Under the pieces are notes generated by a model. The model saw nothing but the letters and a program-made list of their open reading frames with translations, made no database searches and was not told the DNA's origin. A DNA stretch of 64,000 nucleotides. Origin: Acidobacteriota bacterium (GTDB lineage: Bacteria > Pseudomonadota > Alphaproteobacteria > Caulobacterales > Hyphomonadaceae). The stretch spans positions 620,001 to 684,000 of the forward strand of contig JADJRB010000002.1 in assembly GCA_016712445.1 (NCBI GenBank). Reading direction: 5' to 3'. Every line of letters begins with the position of its first letter. The stretch's first letter is position 1. Below are positions 33,576 through 42,034 of the stretch, in pieces. Made by a program: the position numbers and the translations under genes.

Positions 33576-34688
33576 ATGAAAGTTAAGCTCGTATCCGGGC
33601 CGCCAACCCAGCCCCGCACATTTGAAGATCCAGGCGAACTCGCCGACAAGCTGTCGCCGGAAGATGTCGAGATCGTACGCGAGATCTTCAACACGCCGCT
33701 GACCGGTTCTTATAACTGGGACTATGAAAGCGCGAACGCCAAGATCCGGCGGCTCTACGAACTCGGCAAACGCTTTAACTGGAACGCTGAGCTGGATGTC
33801 GACTGGGAGGTGCCTTTCGACAAGTCGCAGGGTCCGTCGCAGGCCGGTCTCAATCCCCTGCACGATCACCCGGTTTTCCTGGCGATGAGCGACGAGCAAC
33901 GCAGCGAATATGCGTGGCGATCCCTTTCCCAGGTGCTCTCGCAATTCCTGCACGGCGAACAGGGTGCGATGATGGTTGCCTCGCAGCTTGTCTCCTGCGC
34001 GCCGACCTATGATGCGAAGCTTTATGCTGCCTCCCAGACTTTTGATGAGGCACGCCATGTCGAGGTGTTCAACAAATACCTGCGCACGCGCTGCCGGATC
34101 GAATATCCCGTCAACCCGAGCCTGAAGCTTCTGCTGGACAAGATCCTCACCGATCCACGCTGGGACCTGAAATTCATCGGGATGCAGATCCTGATCGAAG
34201 GTCTCGCCCTGGCCGCGTTCCAGACCATGACACAGACGACGCGCGATCCACTTCTTCGCCAGATCCTTCATCTCGTCATGCGGGATGAAGGCCGGCACGT
34301 CGCCTTTGGGGTCAACTACCTCGAAGACTGGATCAAGTCGCTGCCTGAGCAGGAAATTGAGGAGCGCGCACAGTTCGCCTATGAGGCCTGCGCGATCATG
34401 CGGGAAAGACTTTTCTCAACCATCGTCGAAGAAGAGTTCGGCTTTGACCGTGAAGAAGCCCGGCGTGCGTCGATCGACTCGACTGGTGGGCAGGCCTTCC
34501 GCAACTTCCTCTTTGAGCGGATGATACCAAATCTCAAGCGCGTCGGACTGCTGACCGAAAGTGTCAAGCCCAAGTTCGAAGCCCTTGGTGTTCTTCACTA
34601 CGAGAACGCTGCGACGGACGCCGAGATCGACTGGAATGCACTGGAGCGCCCGCTCGATACGGGCCCCATTTCCATTGCTGCAGAGTGA
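33576..34688 (+). CDS. Ferritin-like diiron protein (R2/AurF-like)
   Basis: This 370-residue helical protein carries a complete carboxylate-bridged diiron site. Ligands lie in FLHGEQGAM (Glu, about residue 128), TFDEARHVEVF (Glu and His, about 154-157), LIEGLALAAF (Glu, about 209) and RDEGRHVAFG (Glu and His, about 234-237). This matches R2-like oxidases and N-oxygenases such as AurF. AGGGAGAA precedes the ATG. It is divergent from a TetR gene. Oxygen activation on an organic substrate or in lipid metabolism is plausible, but the substrate is unknown. Confidence 0.82.
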   Translation: MKVKLVSGPPTQPRTFEDPGELADKLSPEDVEIVREIFNTPLTGSYNWDYESANAKIRRLYELGKRFNWNAELDVDWEVPFDKSQGPSQAGLNPLHDHPVFLAMSDEQRSEYAWRSLSQVLSQFLHGEQGAMMVASQLVSCAPTYDAKLYAASQTFDEARHVEVFNKYLRTRCRIEYPVNPSLKLLLDKILTDPRWDLKFIGMQILIEGLALAAFQTMTQTTRDPLLRQILHLVMRDEGRHVAFGVNYLEDWIKSLPEQEIEERAQFAYEACAIMRERLFSTIVEEEFGFDREEARRASIDSTGGQAFRNFLFERMIPNLKRVGLLTESVKPKFEALGVLHYENAATDAEIDWNALERPLDTGPISIAAE

Positions 34689-34874
34689 ACAGACCGATCA
34701 TGACCGATACACGGCAAGCCTAGCCGGGAAAGGGGGCACGACGGATCAAATGCAGGGGCGGAAATGCTGGCAGGCAAGACCTGGTGACCTGCCGGCATCT
34801 ATCCGTGCAATCGTGTCAGGCGCTGAGTTCCTTCTCATCCCGTCAACGTAACGGGCCGCAACAGAAAATTCCTC

Positions 34875-34908
34875 CGGCCCCGAACGAAGGGAATCCTTGT
34901 CGGGGCCG
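34875..34908 (-). terminator. Terminator at the end of the nar operon
   Basis: CGGCCCCGA and TCGGGGCCG form a perfect 9-bp stem with an inner AAGG/CCTT helix. It starts 7 bases after the mobA stop, and on the minus strand GAGGAATTTTCTG follows. A second, weaker hairpin (GCTGGCAGG/CCTGCCGGC, 34763-34793) lies nearer the convergent diiron gene. Confidence 0.7.
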
Positions 34909-34915
34909 CCTTCGC

Positions 34916-35503
34916 TCAAACTCTCTTCATCTGGATCTGGAAATTTTGAAGATCCGTCTCGGTATTGATGTTGAAGAAGGGGTCATTGCCTTCGTCGCGC
35001 CATTCCACTGCGTGCGCGCCGCACCGCTCCAACGCCCCTTTGAGACTTCGTCCACCTGCCGTGGCAAATGCCTCGACTTCGGTCGTCGCCGACAGAGGCC
35101 AAACGGCGCAAGCTGGGTGGTCGCCGCCTCGCGACCTTGCAAAGCATGGCGCACGCGTGGCGTCTGACACAACTTTCAACCGGGCCAGCAGGTCTGGCGG
35201 CAGCGCAGGCGTGTCACAGGGCACAACCAGAAGCGAGACCGCACGTGCCGAGCCTGCCCAATGAAGGGCCGCGACGAGGCCCGCGATGGGGCCCTCAAAT
35301 GGGGCATCAAGAATTTCGGGCACATCGACTTCAGGAACCTGGCCCGTGTATCGCACGGAAACTGCCACCTCGAACCCCCAGGTTCGCACACGCGCAAGAG
35401 CAATATCTATGAGGCGCAGGCCGTTCACTCGCTGCATGGGTTTGTGCCCGCCGATCCGACGCCCCTCCCCACCTGCCAGGATGACAGCGACAATATCAGG
35501 CAT
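34916..35503 (-). CDS. mobA: Molybdenum cofactor guanylyltransferase
   Basis: This 195-residue nucleotidyltransferase transfers GMP from GTP to molybdopterin, giving the bis-MGD cofactor needed by NarG. The N-terminal VILAGGEGRRIGGHKPM is the diagnostic GTP-binding motif, VVPCDTPALPPDL carries the metal-binding Asp, and a C-terminal FFNINTETDL motif is present. The ATG at 35503 overlaps the carbonic anhydrase stop by 8 bases, so it is the last gene of the narK-mobA transcript. Confidence 0.92.
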   Translation of the reverse strand: MPDIVAVILAGGEGRRIGGHKPMQRVNGLRLIDIALARVRTWGFEVAVSVRYTGQVPEVDVPEILDAPFEGPIAGLVAALHWAGSARAVSLLVVPCDTPALPPDLLARLKVVSDATRAPCFARSRGGDHPACAVWPLSATTEVEAFATAGGRSLKGALERCGAHAVEWRDEGNDPFFNINTETDLQNFQIQMKRV

Positions 35504-36134
35504 TCGAAGACCAGCGACGCCGCACCAGTGCATCGACGTCCCTGGTATTCTCTATCGTCAATTCGAGATCGTGAAGCAGTCCGTCACGGATCGAGTAGAT
35601 CCAGCCATGCACCGCCAGCTTCTGCCCCCGGCGCCACGCGTCGGCCACGAAGGGATTGCGTCCAACATATTCGACCTGCGCGCGAACATTCAGCTCGCAG
35701 GTCACATTTACCCGTCCTTCAAAGTCCGTGATTGTATCCAGATGATCAGCATGGGCGCGCGCCAGTTCAGTAACCGGTTGTAGCCAGTGATCGATCAGTC
35801 CCCTGCGCTCCGTATCCAGGGCGGCACGCACACCGCCGCATCCATAGTGGCCGCACACGATGATATGGCGCACTTTCAGGACCTCTACCGAATATTGAAG
35901 CACGGAAAGAAAGTTGATGTCACGCGGCGGTGCGAGATTGGCGATGTTTCGATGGACGAACAGCTCGCCTGGATCGAGCCCGACAATTTCGTTCGCCGGT
36001 ACCCGGCTGTCGCTGCATCCGATCCACAGGTATTCCGGAGACTGCTGTTCGGAAAGCCGCCGGAAGAACTGCGAATCTGCACGCACCCGTGCGCTGGCCC
36101 ACGCCATGTTGTTGTTCAGAAGACTTTCGATCAT
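35496..36134 (-). CDS. Beta-class carbonic anhydrase
   Basis: This 212-residue zinc enzyme interconverts CO2 and bicarbonate. The zinc ligands and dyad are visible: CSDSR with Cys40, Asp42 and Arg44, then CGHYGCGG with His96 and Cys99. The FVHRNIANLAPP segment (residues 59-70) is typical. The start overlaps the hemerythrin gene stop by 4 bases and the stop overlaps mobA, so it is embedded in the nitrate reductase operon. It may balance bicarbonate or pH during proton-consuming nitrate respiration; that role is inference. Confidence 0.93.
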   Translation of the reverse strand: MIESLLNNNMAWASARVRADSQFFRRLSEQQSPEYLWIGCSDSRVPANEIVGLDPGELFVHRNIANLAPPRDINFLSVLQYSVEVLKVRHIIVCGHYGCGGVRAALDTERRGLIDHWLQPVTELARAHADHLDTITDFEGRVNVTCELNVRAQVEYVGRNPFVADAWRRGQKLAVHGWIYSIRDGLLHDLELTIENTRDVDALVRRRWSSNA

Positions 36135-36691
36135 GGAGTCTCCACAAAAGGATCAGGAAGCCCCCGGCGAGCAGCCAGGCGCTGGCCGAGACTTTGCAGG
36201 TCTAACTCCGTGATCCGGATCCGGGCGATGGGCAGGACCACCGCATTTTCCATAGCGATATGACGTTTCTGAGCGCTGCAGAAATGTTCGATCACGGATC
36301 GCGATTCCGAATAGCATCGCAAACCGCGTTCCTCGGATATTGCTTTCGCGATGACAGTTTTTACCGCCTGCGCATCATGCATGTCATTGGCGTGCTCGCC
36401 GGAGAGCATTCCAAGGACATTTTCAATGTGGTCATCCGGCTCACATCTCCTGCGCAGGAGCGGAAAGAGGTCGTCTTCCTCATCGATAATATGAATTGGA
36501 AGGTCACTTTCCAGAAAGTCATGAATTGCCTGGAGCGCGTCTGCGTCATGATCGACCGTGTCGAGCAGAACAAGCAGCCGCTTGCAGACATCGCGGTGGC
36601 GGTAATGCTCGGCAAAGAACCAGACCAGTGGCTCTCGCAGGAGTTCGATTGGCACCGGTTCCAGAACGCCGGACTTCTTCATGCTGGCCAT
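36131..36691 (-). CDS. Hemerythrin HHE domain protein
   Basis: This 186-residue four-helix protein has hemerythrin-type metal ligands: EHYRHRD (residues 28-34), LPIHIIDEEDDLFPLL with His and Glu (about 63-78), HANDMHD (about 98-104), and QKRHIAMENAVVLPIA with His and Glu (about 140-155). It resembles bacterial HHE proteins that bind O2 or NO through a diiron centre. The ATG at 36691 follows AGAGGA by 9 bases. It begins 17 bases after the parvulin gene, placing it in the nar operon, where a role in oxygen or NO protection is likely. Confidence 0.85.
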   Translation of the reverse strand: MASMKKSGVLEPVPIELLREPLVWFFAEHYRHRDVCKRLLVLLDTVDHDADALQAIHDFLESDLPIHIIDEEDDLFPLLRRRCEPDDHIENVLGMLSGEHANDMHDAQAVKTVIAKAISEERGLRCYSESRSVIEHFCSAQKRHIAMENAVVLPIARIRITELDLQSLGQRLAARRGLPDPFVETP

Positions 36692-36708
36692 AACCAATGT
36701 CCTTCTCT

Positions 36709-37842
36709 TCAGGGTGCAGTCTCAGTTCCGTTTCTGATGTGGATAAGTCGGTGCGGTTTACGAAGCGGCGGGAACTGGTGGGCAACAATCAGCGCGAGGC
36801 TGTCTGCAAGCGGCGACGCGCTATCGCGAAGTTTCGAAATGATCTGTGTCCAAGCTTCGTCGTTTGCGTCCGAAAGAAAGGTCCGGATCGCGCGCGCCAG
36901 CGTATCTGCCGCCGGCTCACCTCCACGCGCAGCGGCTGCCTCAACCGACTGGCGGGCCTGCAAAGGCAATTGTGCATACGCAGCTTCAATGTCTGCAAGC
37001 GCAGACCCAAGCAGGCCGTCAAGCCGGGAGAGATTGGTTTCCCCATCAGCGAGCCGGCCATCGTCGCCTAACTTGAGGCGCGGCGCTGCAGCCGAATTGG
37101 ACAAAAGTTCATCAACATATCGCACAGCCGCTTTCGTCCAGGCTTTGGCTTCAAGCTGCAATGCAATATGCGGGCGAACATAGTCGAGCGGTAGTTGTGC
37201 ACCCGGAGACATGTGGTCGAGCCGAACGACATGCCATCCATGTTCCGTGAGTACCGGTTCGGCAGCAATCTCGCCAACCGCAAGGCTCATCGCCGCGTTC
37301 CAGATATTCTCAAGGACATCGCCGGGCCGCAGCTGTCCCAAAGTCCCGCCTTCACTCGCAGAGGGGCATGCAGAATGGTCTGCAGCCAGATGCCTGAACA
37401 TTTCCGGCCGGGTTCTCAGGCGGTCGATCAGGTCAAGGGCCCGCGCGCGCGCCAATGTGAAGCCTTCCACTGTTTCATCTGCAGATGCGATCAGGATATG
37501 CGACACTTCCAGCAGCGTGGGCGACATAAAGGCGTCCGGACGCGCGTCGTATACAGCCTTGATATCGGCCTCTGGCGCCGAGCTCACGTCAATTTCTGCG
37601 CTGAGCACGGCGCGTATCAGCGCCTCCTCTTCGGTTTCCTCCTGGTCATCTGCATTTCGCTCAGGAACGGGCTCGAGCCCGAGTTCGCGGGCGCGATCAA
37701 GAAGAACCGCCTTTGCGGCGAGGGCGCGGCCGGCCATGGCGCGTGCGTCCGCCAGCGTCGGTGCGTGATGGTTTTGGGTCTCCCCGGCCAGAAGGGTTTC
37801 GGGGATTTCGACACCGTGAAATACTGCAACAGCGACCGACAT
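36709..37842 (-). CDS. Parvulin-type peptidyl-prolyl isomerase (NifM-like) of the nar operon
   Basis: This is a 377-residue protein. Residues 1-105 are a helical region (chaperone-like, with an EEALIRAVLSAEIDV segment), and residues 107-210 form a parvulin domain (LEVSHILIAS, FRHLAADHSACPSASEGGTLGQLRPGDV, VLTEHGWHVVRL). A long helical tail follows. NifM/PpiC-type isomerases directly after narI are known from Pseudomonas-type nar operons and presumably help assemble the large NarG. No signal peptide is visible, so it probably acts in the cytoplasm. Its start overlaps the last base of the narI stop region. Confidence 0.85.
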   Translation of the reverse strand: MSVAVAVFHGVEIPETLLAGETQNHHAPTLADARAMAGRALAAKAVLLDRARELGLEPVPERNADDQEETEEEALIRAVLSAEIDVSSAPEADIKAVYDARPDAFMSPTLLEVSHILIASADETVEGFTLARARALDLIDRLRTRPEMFRHLAADHSACPSASEGGTLGQLRPGDVLENIWNAAMSLAVGEIAAEPVLTEHGWHVVRLDHMSPGAQLPLDYVRPHIALQLEAKAWTKAAVRYVDELLSNSAAAPRLKLGDDGRLADGETNLSRLDGLLGSALADIEAAYAQLPLQARQSVEAAAARGGEPAADTLARAIRTFLSDANDEAWTQIISKLRDSASPLADSLALIVAHQFPPLRKPHRLIHIRNGTETAP

Positions 37843-38603
37843 TACACACCTCCCGTTGAACTTGCCCGCTTTTTGCTGGCCGCCATGTTGCGGCGCGTCC
37901 GGACAAGCTGCCAGCCACGCCGGTTGAGGTACCAGACCGGCGCAGAGAGCATGTGGACGAGGCGCGTGAAGGGGAAAACAAGGAGGATCGTCAGACCAAG
38001 GACAAGGTGTGTCTTGAAGATCCAGTGTACCTCAGCGATGTGGTTGGCGGCGCCGGGCTTGAATGTGAAAATGCTTTGTGCCCAGGCCATGAACTTGACC
38101 ATCTCAGATCCGTCGAGATGCTGCGCGGACAGCGGAATGGTCGACAGCCCCAGAGCAAGCTGGACGGTCAGGAGCGCGAGTATGGCCGTATCGCCGAAGC
38201 TCGAATTTGCACGGATGCGCGGATCGAATACGCGGCGGTGAAGAAGAATGAGCGCGCCCGCGATGGCGAAGACACCGGCGATGCCGCCTGCGACGATCGC
38301 GAGGACCTGCTTGGCGCCGTGACTGATGCCCACTGCATCGAAAAACTGAATGGGAGTCAGCAGACCGACAAAATGGCCGGCGAAGATCACGAGGACGCCG
38401 AGGTGGAAGAGCACCGACCCCAGTACGAGCTGTTTGCGCCTCAGGAGCTGTGACGAACCGGAACGCCAGGTATAAGGTTCGCGGTCGAACCGGATGACGG
38501 AGCCGATCGCGAGGACCGACAACGCAATGTAGGGATAGTATCCAAACATCGCCTGGTCAAACCAGCCTGCGCTGGCAAGAGAAGTTACGTGTTCCTGAGC
38601 CAT
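37842..38603 (-). CDS. narI: Respiratory nitrate reductase gamma subunit, cytochrome b
   Basis: This 253-residue membrane subunit oxidises quinol and passes electrons through two b hemes to NarH. Five hydrophobic helices are visible, with paired histidines in FHLGVLVIFAGHFVGL (helix 2, about residues 66-81) and in the later FKTHLVLGLTILLVFPFTRLVH segment (about 198-220). PVWYLNRRGWQLVR near the C-terminus is typical of NarI. It is separated from narJ by an outer-membrane protein gene, which is unusual. Confidence 0.95.
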   Translation of the reverse strand: MAQEHVTSLASAGWFDQAMFGYYPYIALSVLAIGSVIRFDREPYTWRSGSSQLLRRKQLVLGSVLFHLGVLVIFAGHFVGLLTPIQFFDAVGISHGAKQVLAIVAGGIAGVFAIAGALILLHRRVFDPRIRANSSFGDTAILALLTVQLALGLSTIPLSAQHLDGSEMVKFMAWAQSIFTFKPGAANHIAEVHWIFKTHLVLGLTILLVFPFTRLVHMLSAPVWYLNRRGWQLVRTRRNMAASKKRASSTGGV

Positions 38604-38627
38604 GTCTGGCCTCCTTTATTCAATCCG

Positions 38628-39827
38628 TTAGAGGCTCGCGTCGAGCGCAAGCCAGAATTTCGTCCTGTCTGCGGGCCCGCCAGCGGCGCCGTCGAAGACG
38701 GCCCCTTTGGCTTCGAGCGTCAGCCAGGCATTGATGGGCAGGGTGAACACGGCGTCGAATTCACGGCCGTAAGACACCGCGCCATTATCGCTATCGAAGT
38801 CATGGTAGATCAGCGCCCAACCTGCAGGCTTTGCGTTCTCAATGATCTCAAGTCCCTTGCCGCGCAGGCCGAGGCTAAGGTCTCGCACCCCGGTAGCCGG
38901 CGTGTTGAGAAACACGTCCGCCCAGCCCTGGAAGGCGTGAAGCGTCGCCAGAGGGGTCGCGAACCCCTGCCCGGCCGATCCCTCGAGAACATCCAGGTTA
39001 GCGAAACCTGAGTAATTACCGCGCGCAAGCGAAGCGCCGTACGACTGGAAGCCCAGATCTTCGGCCGGACCATTTCCGTTATAATCGCTCTGGCGCGCAG
39101 CCAGAGCCGTCATCCCGAATGAACCCGCTACCGTTTCCCATGTGTCTGACCAGCGCATGGAATAGGTTTGGGACGAGGCTGCTGGCGCGTTATCGAAATC
39201 GAGGAGCAGCGCGGTTGCGGCGAACTCTCCAAGCCCCGTCTTGGCGCCGAGCCGCACCACGTGTGAATCGCTTTCAAACTCACCGGCCGGGCTGTCATCC
39301 CCAAAGATGCGATGCACCTTGTCAATGTAAACATAGTCGAGTGTCGCTGCCTCAAATCCCGCATAGCCGATCCGCAAGGCATCGAAGGTCTGCTCGTTCT
39401 GGCGGAATCCGACATTTCCCACGAAGCGTGCATCGTCAAAGATAATGCGCTGGCGTCCAAGGGTGGCATTGCCAGCGTTCCCCTTCCAGCCAACCTGCAA
39501 GCGGTTCAGCTCAAACGCTTCAGGGTCCGGGACAACCGCCTTGCCAGGCACGCTCCGAACGGTATCCGGGAAGTCCTGATTGAGGTGGCCAATCGCCTCT
39601 GCTTCAACAAGCGCGCTCCAGCCGCGGCTCGTCTTTATCTCATAGCCAACCCGCCCTCGCAGCGTCAGAGCTGTCGTCTCGTCCAGGCCTGCCTGATCGA
39701 CAAATTCGCTCCTGAGGCGGAGGTCAATGACCGGCTCGCCATCGATATCAGCGTTCTGAGCCGCTGCAGCGGGTGCCATCGCGGCGAGTATCAGTCCGGC
39801 AAAAATGTAGGCATACGAACGTATCAT
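38628..39827 (-). CDS. Outer-membrane beta-barrel protein (porin, alginate-export-like)
   Basis: This 399-residue protein has a signal peptide (core residues 6-19, cleavage after AAAAQ region) and a long run of amphipathic strands such as LRLRSEFVDQ, ALTLRGRVGYEI and GWSALVEAEAIGH. It ends in the aromatic-flanked FWLALDASL typical of outer-membrane barrels. The fold resembles the alginate-export/porin group. The ATG at 39827 overlaps the narJ stop by 4 bases and the stop lies 24 bases before narI, so it is translated within the nar operon. A nitrate or nitrite channel is a reasonable inference. Confidence 0.8.
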   Translation of the reverse strand: MIRSYAYIFAGLILAAMAPAAAAQNADIDGEPVIDLRLRSEFVDQAGLDETTALTLRGRVGYEIKTSRGWSALVEAEAIGHLNQDFPDTVRSVPGKAVVPDPEAFELNRLQVGWKGNAGNATLGRQRIIFDDARFVGNVGFRQNEQTFDALRIGYAGFEAATLDYVYIDKVHRIFGDDSPAGEFESDSHVVRLGAKTGLGEFAATALLLDFDNAPAASSQTYSMRWSDTWETVAGSFGMTALAARQSDYNGNGPAEDLGFQSYGASLARGNYSGFANLDVLEGSAGQGFATPLATLHAFQGWADVFLNTPATGVRDLSLGLRGKGLEIIENAKPAGWALIYHDFDSDNGAVSYGREFDAVFTLPINAWLTLEAKGAVFDGAAGGPADRTKFWLALDASL

Positions 39828-40507
39828 GGCCGTTGTGCCTTCATCGCCGCTGCTGCCTGCTGAGGCGCAGAACAGCCATCGCGCGCATCGCCGGCGCCAA
39901 ACGTGACCGGCTCTTCGGCCCACGCCCTGTCGAGCGCCGCCAGGTCGCTCGGATCATCATCCTTGATCGCGAGCAGGCTCTGAACAGCAGCTTTGTCGGC
40001 AGGCCTGTCAGAAATGGACAGGAGCGCGCCGAAGACGGCGCGGTAATGGCTCTGGCGCTTCTTGAGCCGCTCCGAGATCGCTTCGAGTACATGAGCAGCC
40101 TCGCCGATCAGCGAAGCAGCCTCTGCCTCCGGCAGTATGGAGAGGAATTCGAGGAACACCGGAAGATAATCCGGAAGGTCACTCACGTCCATTTCAAGGC
40201 CATGCGTCCGGTAGAGTTCGACGAGGCCGACCATTGCGGGACCCCGTTCCCGGCTTTCGCCATGAACATGTTCGTAGAGGTGAAGCGAAACACTTCGTGT
40301 CCGGTCGAAGAGATCAACATATGCCGCCTGGAGCTCGTAGATATCTCCGTCCGCAACATATTCTGCGAGCTTGGCGAGCGAACCCGAGATCCGATCAGGG
40401 ACCAGTCCCTCACTGATTATGGCCTCAACGCACAGCCGGGCCTCGGCCTGCAAAGAAGCTTCGGGATAAGACAGGAGGCGCGAAAGTGCCCGGTATGTAA
40501 CTGCCAT
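39824..40507 (-). CDS. narJ: Nitrate reductase molybdenum cofactor assembly chaperone
   Basis: This is a 227-residue cytoplasmic chaperone of the TorD/NarJ family, required to insert the molybdenum cofactor and FS0 cluster into NarG. The N-terminal RALSRLLSYPEA segment, the YVDLFDRTRSVSLHLYEHVHGESRERGPAMVGL core (about residues 62-94) and the DLPDYLPVFLEFLS motif are diagnostic. It follows narH by 3 bases and overlaps the porin gene by 4 bases. Confidence 0.96.
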   Translation of the reverse strand: MAVTYRALSRLLSYPEASLQAEARLCVEAIISEGLVPDRISGSLAKLAEYVADGDIYELQAAYVDLFDRTRSVSLHLYEHVHGESRERGPAMVGLVELYRTHGLEMDVSDLPDYLPVFLEFLSILPEAEAASLIGEAAHVLEAISERLKKRQSHYRAVFGALLSISDRPADKAAVQSLLAIKDDDPSDLAALDRAWAEEPVTFGAGDARDGCSAPQQAAAAMKAQRP

Positions 40508-40510
40508 GGT

Positions 40511-42034
40511 TCAGGTCTCCATCGGTATCTTGGACCGCGAGCGCTTGTCCTTGCCAAACAGGCCAAGTTCAGTGCGTCCGCCTGAGCAGTCATTTCCGAA
40601 CGTGAAGCCGCATTCGCCCCGAAGATCGAAAGCGTCTTCGTCCGTTTCGCGGTGAGTTGTCGGAATGACGAAGCGATCTTCATAGTTTGCGATAGCCAGA
40701 TACCGGTACATCTCATCGATCTGGCGCGCCGTGAGGCCGACACGTTCCGCCGTGGGATGATCGATCACGCCTTCAATGGTCTTCGCGCGCATGTACTTGC
40801 GCATGGCCATCATGCGCTCCAGTGCGGCAACGACGGGCTCTTCCTTGCCTGCGGTCAGAAGGTTCGCGAGATAGCGCACCGGTATGCGCATCGATGACAC
40901 ATCAGGCATCTCTGCGTCGTTCTCGAGCGCGCCCGCAGCCATCGCCGATTGAATGGGCGAGAGCGGCGGCACGTACCAGACCATCGGGAGCGTGCGATAC
41001 TCCGGGTGAAGCGGAAACGCGATTTTCCACTCCATGGCCATCTTCCAAACCGGGCTCACCTGGGCCGCCTTGATCCAAGCCTCAGGCACACCGTCGAGCC
41101 GGGCCTGCGCGATGACGGCCGGATCATTGGGGTCAAGGAATACATCGAGCTGGGCCTGATAGAGATCCTGTTCATCCGCCGTGCTTGCAGCGGCTTCAAT
41201 CTTGTCGGCGTCATAGAGGAGGACACCAAGATAGCGGATCCTGCCGACACAGGTCTCGGAACAGACTGTAGGCTGACCGACTTCAAGACGCGGATAGCAG
41301 AACGTACACTTTTCGGACTTTCCGCTATCCCAGTTGTAGTAGACCTTCTTGTACGGACAGGCGGAAACACACATACGCCAACCCCGGCACTTGTCCTGAT
41401 CGATCAGGACGATGCCATCTTCCTCGCGCTTGTAGATCGCACCCGAAGGACAAGCCGCCACGCAGGTCGGATTGAGGCAATGCTCGCAAAGCCTAGGAAG
41501 GTACATCATGAAGGTTTGTTCGAAGGCGCCATAGATGGCCTTCTCGACACCTTCAAAGTTATAATCCTTGCTGCGCTTTTCGAACTCGCCGCCGAGGATT
41601 TCCTCCCAGTTCGGCCCCCATTCGATCTTCTCCATGCGCTCACCCGTGATCTTTGATCTCGGACGTGCGGTCGGAAACGCCTTCATCTCCGGCGCGGTCT
41701 GGAGGTGGGAATAGTCGAAATCGAACGGCTCATAATAGTCATCGATTTCGGGAAGGTCCGGATTGGCGAATATCTTCGCGAGGATACGCCATTTGGCGCC
41801 CATGCGCGGCTCGATGCGGCCATTCTTCTTGCGCCGCCAGCCACCGTTCCAGCGCTTCTGGTTCTCCCAATCCTTGGGAAATCCAATCCCCGGTTTGGTT
41901 TCGACATTGTTGAACCAGGCGTATTCAACGCCTTCGCGGCTGGTCCAGACATTCTTGCAGGTTACAGAACACGTGTGGCAACCAATGCATTTGTCCAGGT
42001 TCAGTACCATGCCGATCTGTGCACGGATCTTCAT
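40511..42034 (-). CDS. narH: Respiratory nitrate reductase beta subunit
   Basis: This 507-residue iron-sulfur subunit relays electrons from NarI to NarG. Four cysteine groups are present: CIGCHTCSVTC (Cys16, 19, 22, 26), CEHCLNPTCVAACPSG, CRGWRMCVSACPYKK (with Trp replacing one Cys, as in the [3Fe-4S] site), and CTFCYPRLEVGQPTVCSETC. The length matches the family. Its start overlaps the narG stop by 4 bases, giving translational coupling. Confidence 0.98.
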   Translation of the reverse strand: MKIRAQIGMVLNLDKCIGCHTCSVTCKNVWTSREGVEYAWFNNVETKPGIGFPKDWENQKRWNGGWRRKKNGRIEPRMGAKWRILAKIFANPDLPEIDDYYEPFDFDYSHLQTAPEMKAFPTARPRSKITGERMEKIEWGPNWEEILGGEFEKRSKDYNFEGVEKAIYGAFEQTFMMYLPRLCEHCLNPTCVAACPSGAIYKREEDGIVLIDQDKCRGWRMCVSACPYKKVYYNWDSGKSEKCTFCYPRLEVGQPTVCSETCVGRIRYLGVLLYDADKIEAAASTADEQDLYQAQLDVFLDPNDPAVIAQARLDGVPEAWIKAAQVSPVWKMAMEWKIAFPLHPEYRTLPMVWYVPPLSPIQSAMAAGALENDAEMPDVSSMRIPVRYLANLLTAGKEEPVVAALERMMAMRKYMRAKTIEGVIDHPTAERVGLTARQIDEMYRYLAIANYEDRFVIPTTHRETDEDAFDLRGECGFTFGNDCSGGRTELGLFGKDKRSRSKIPMET

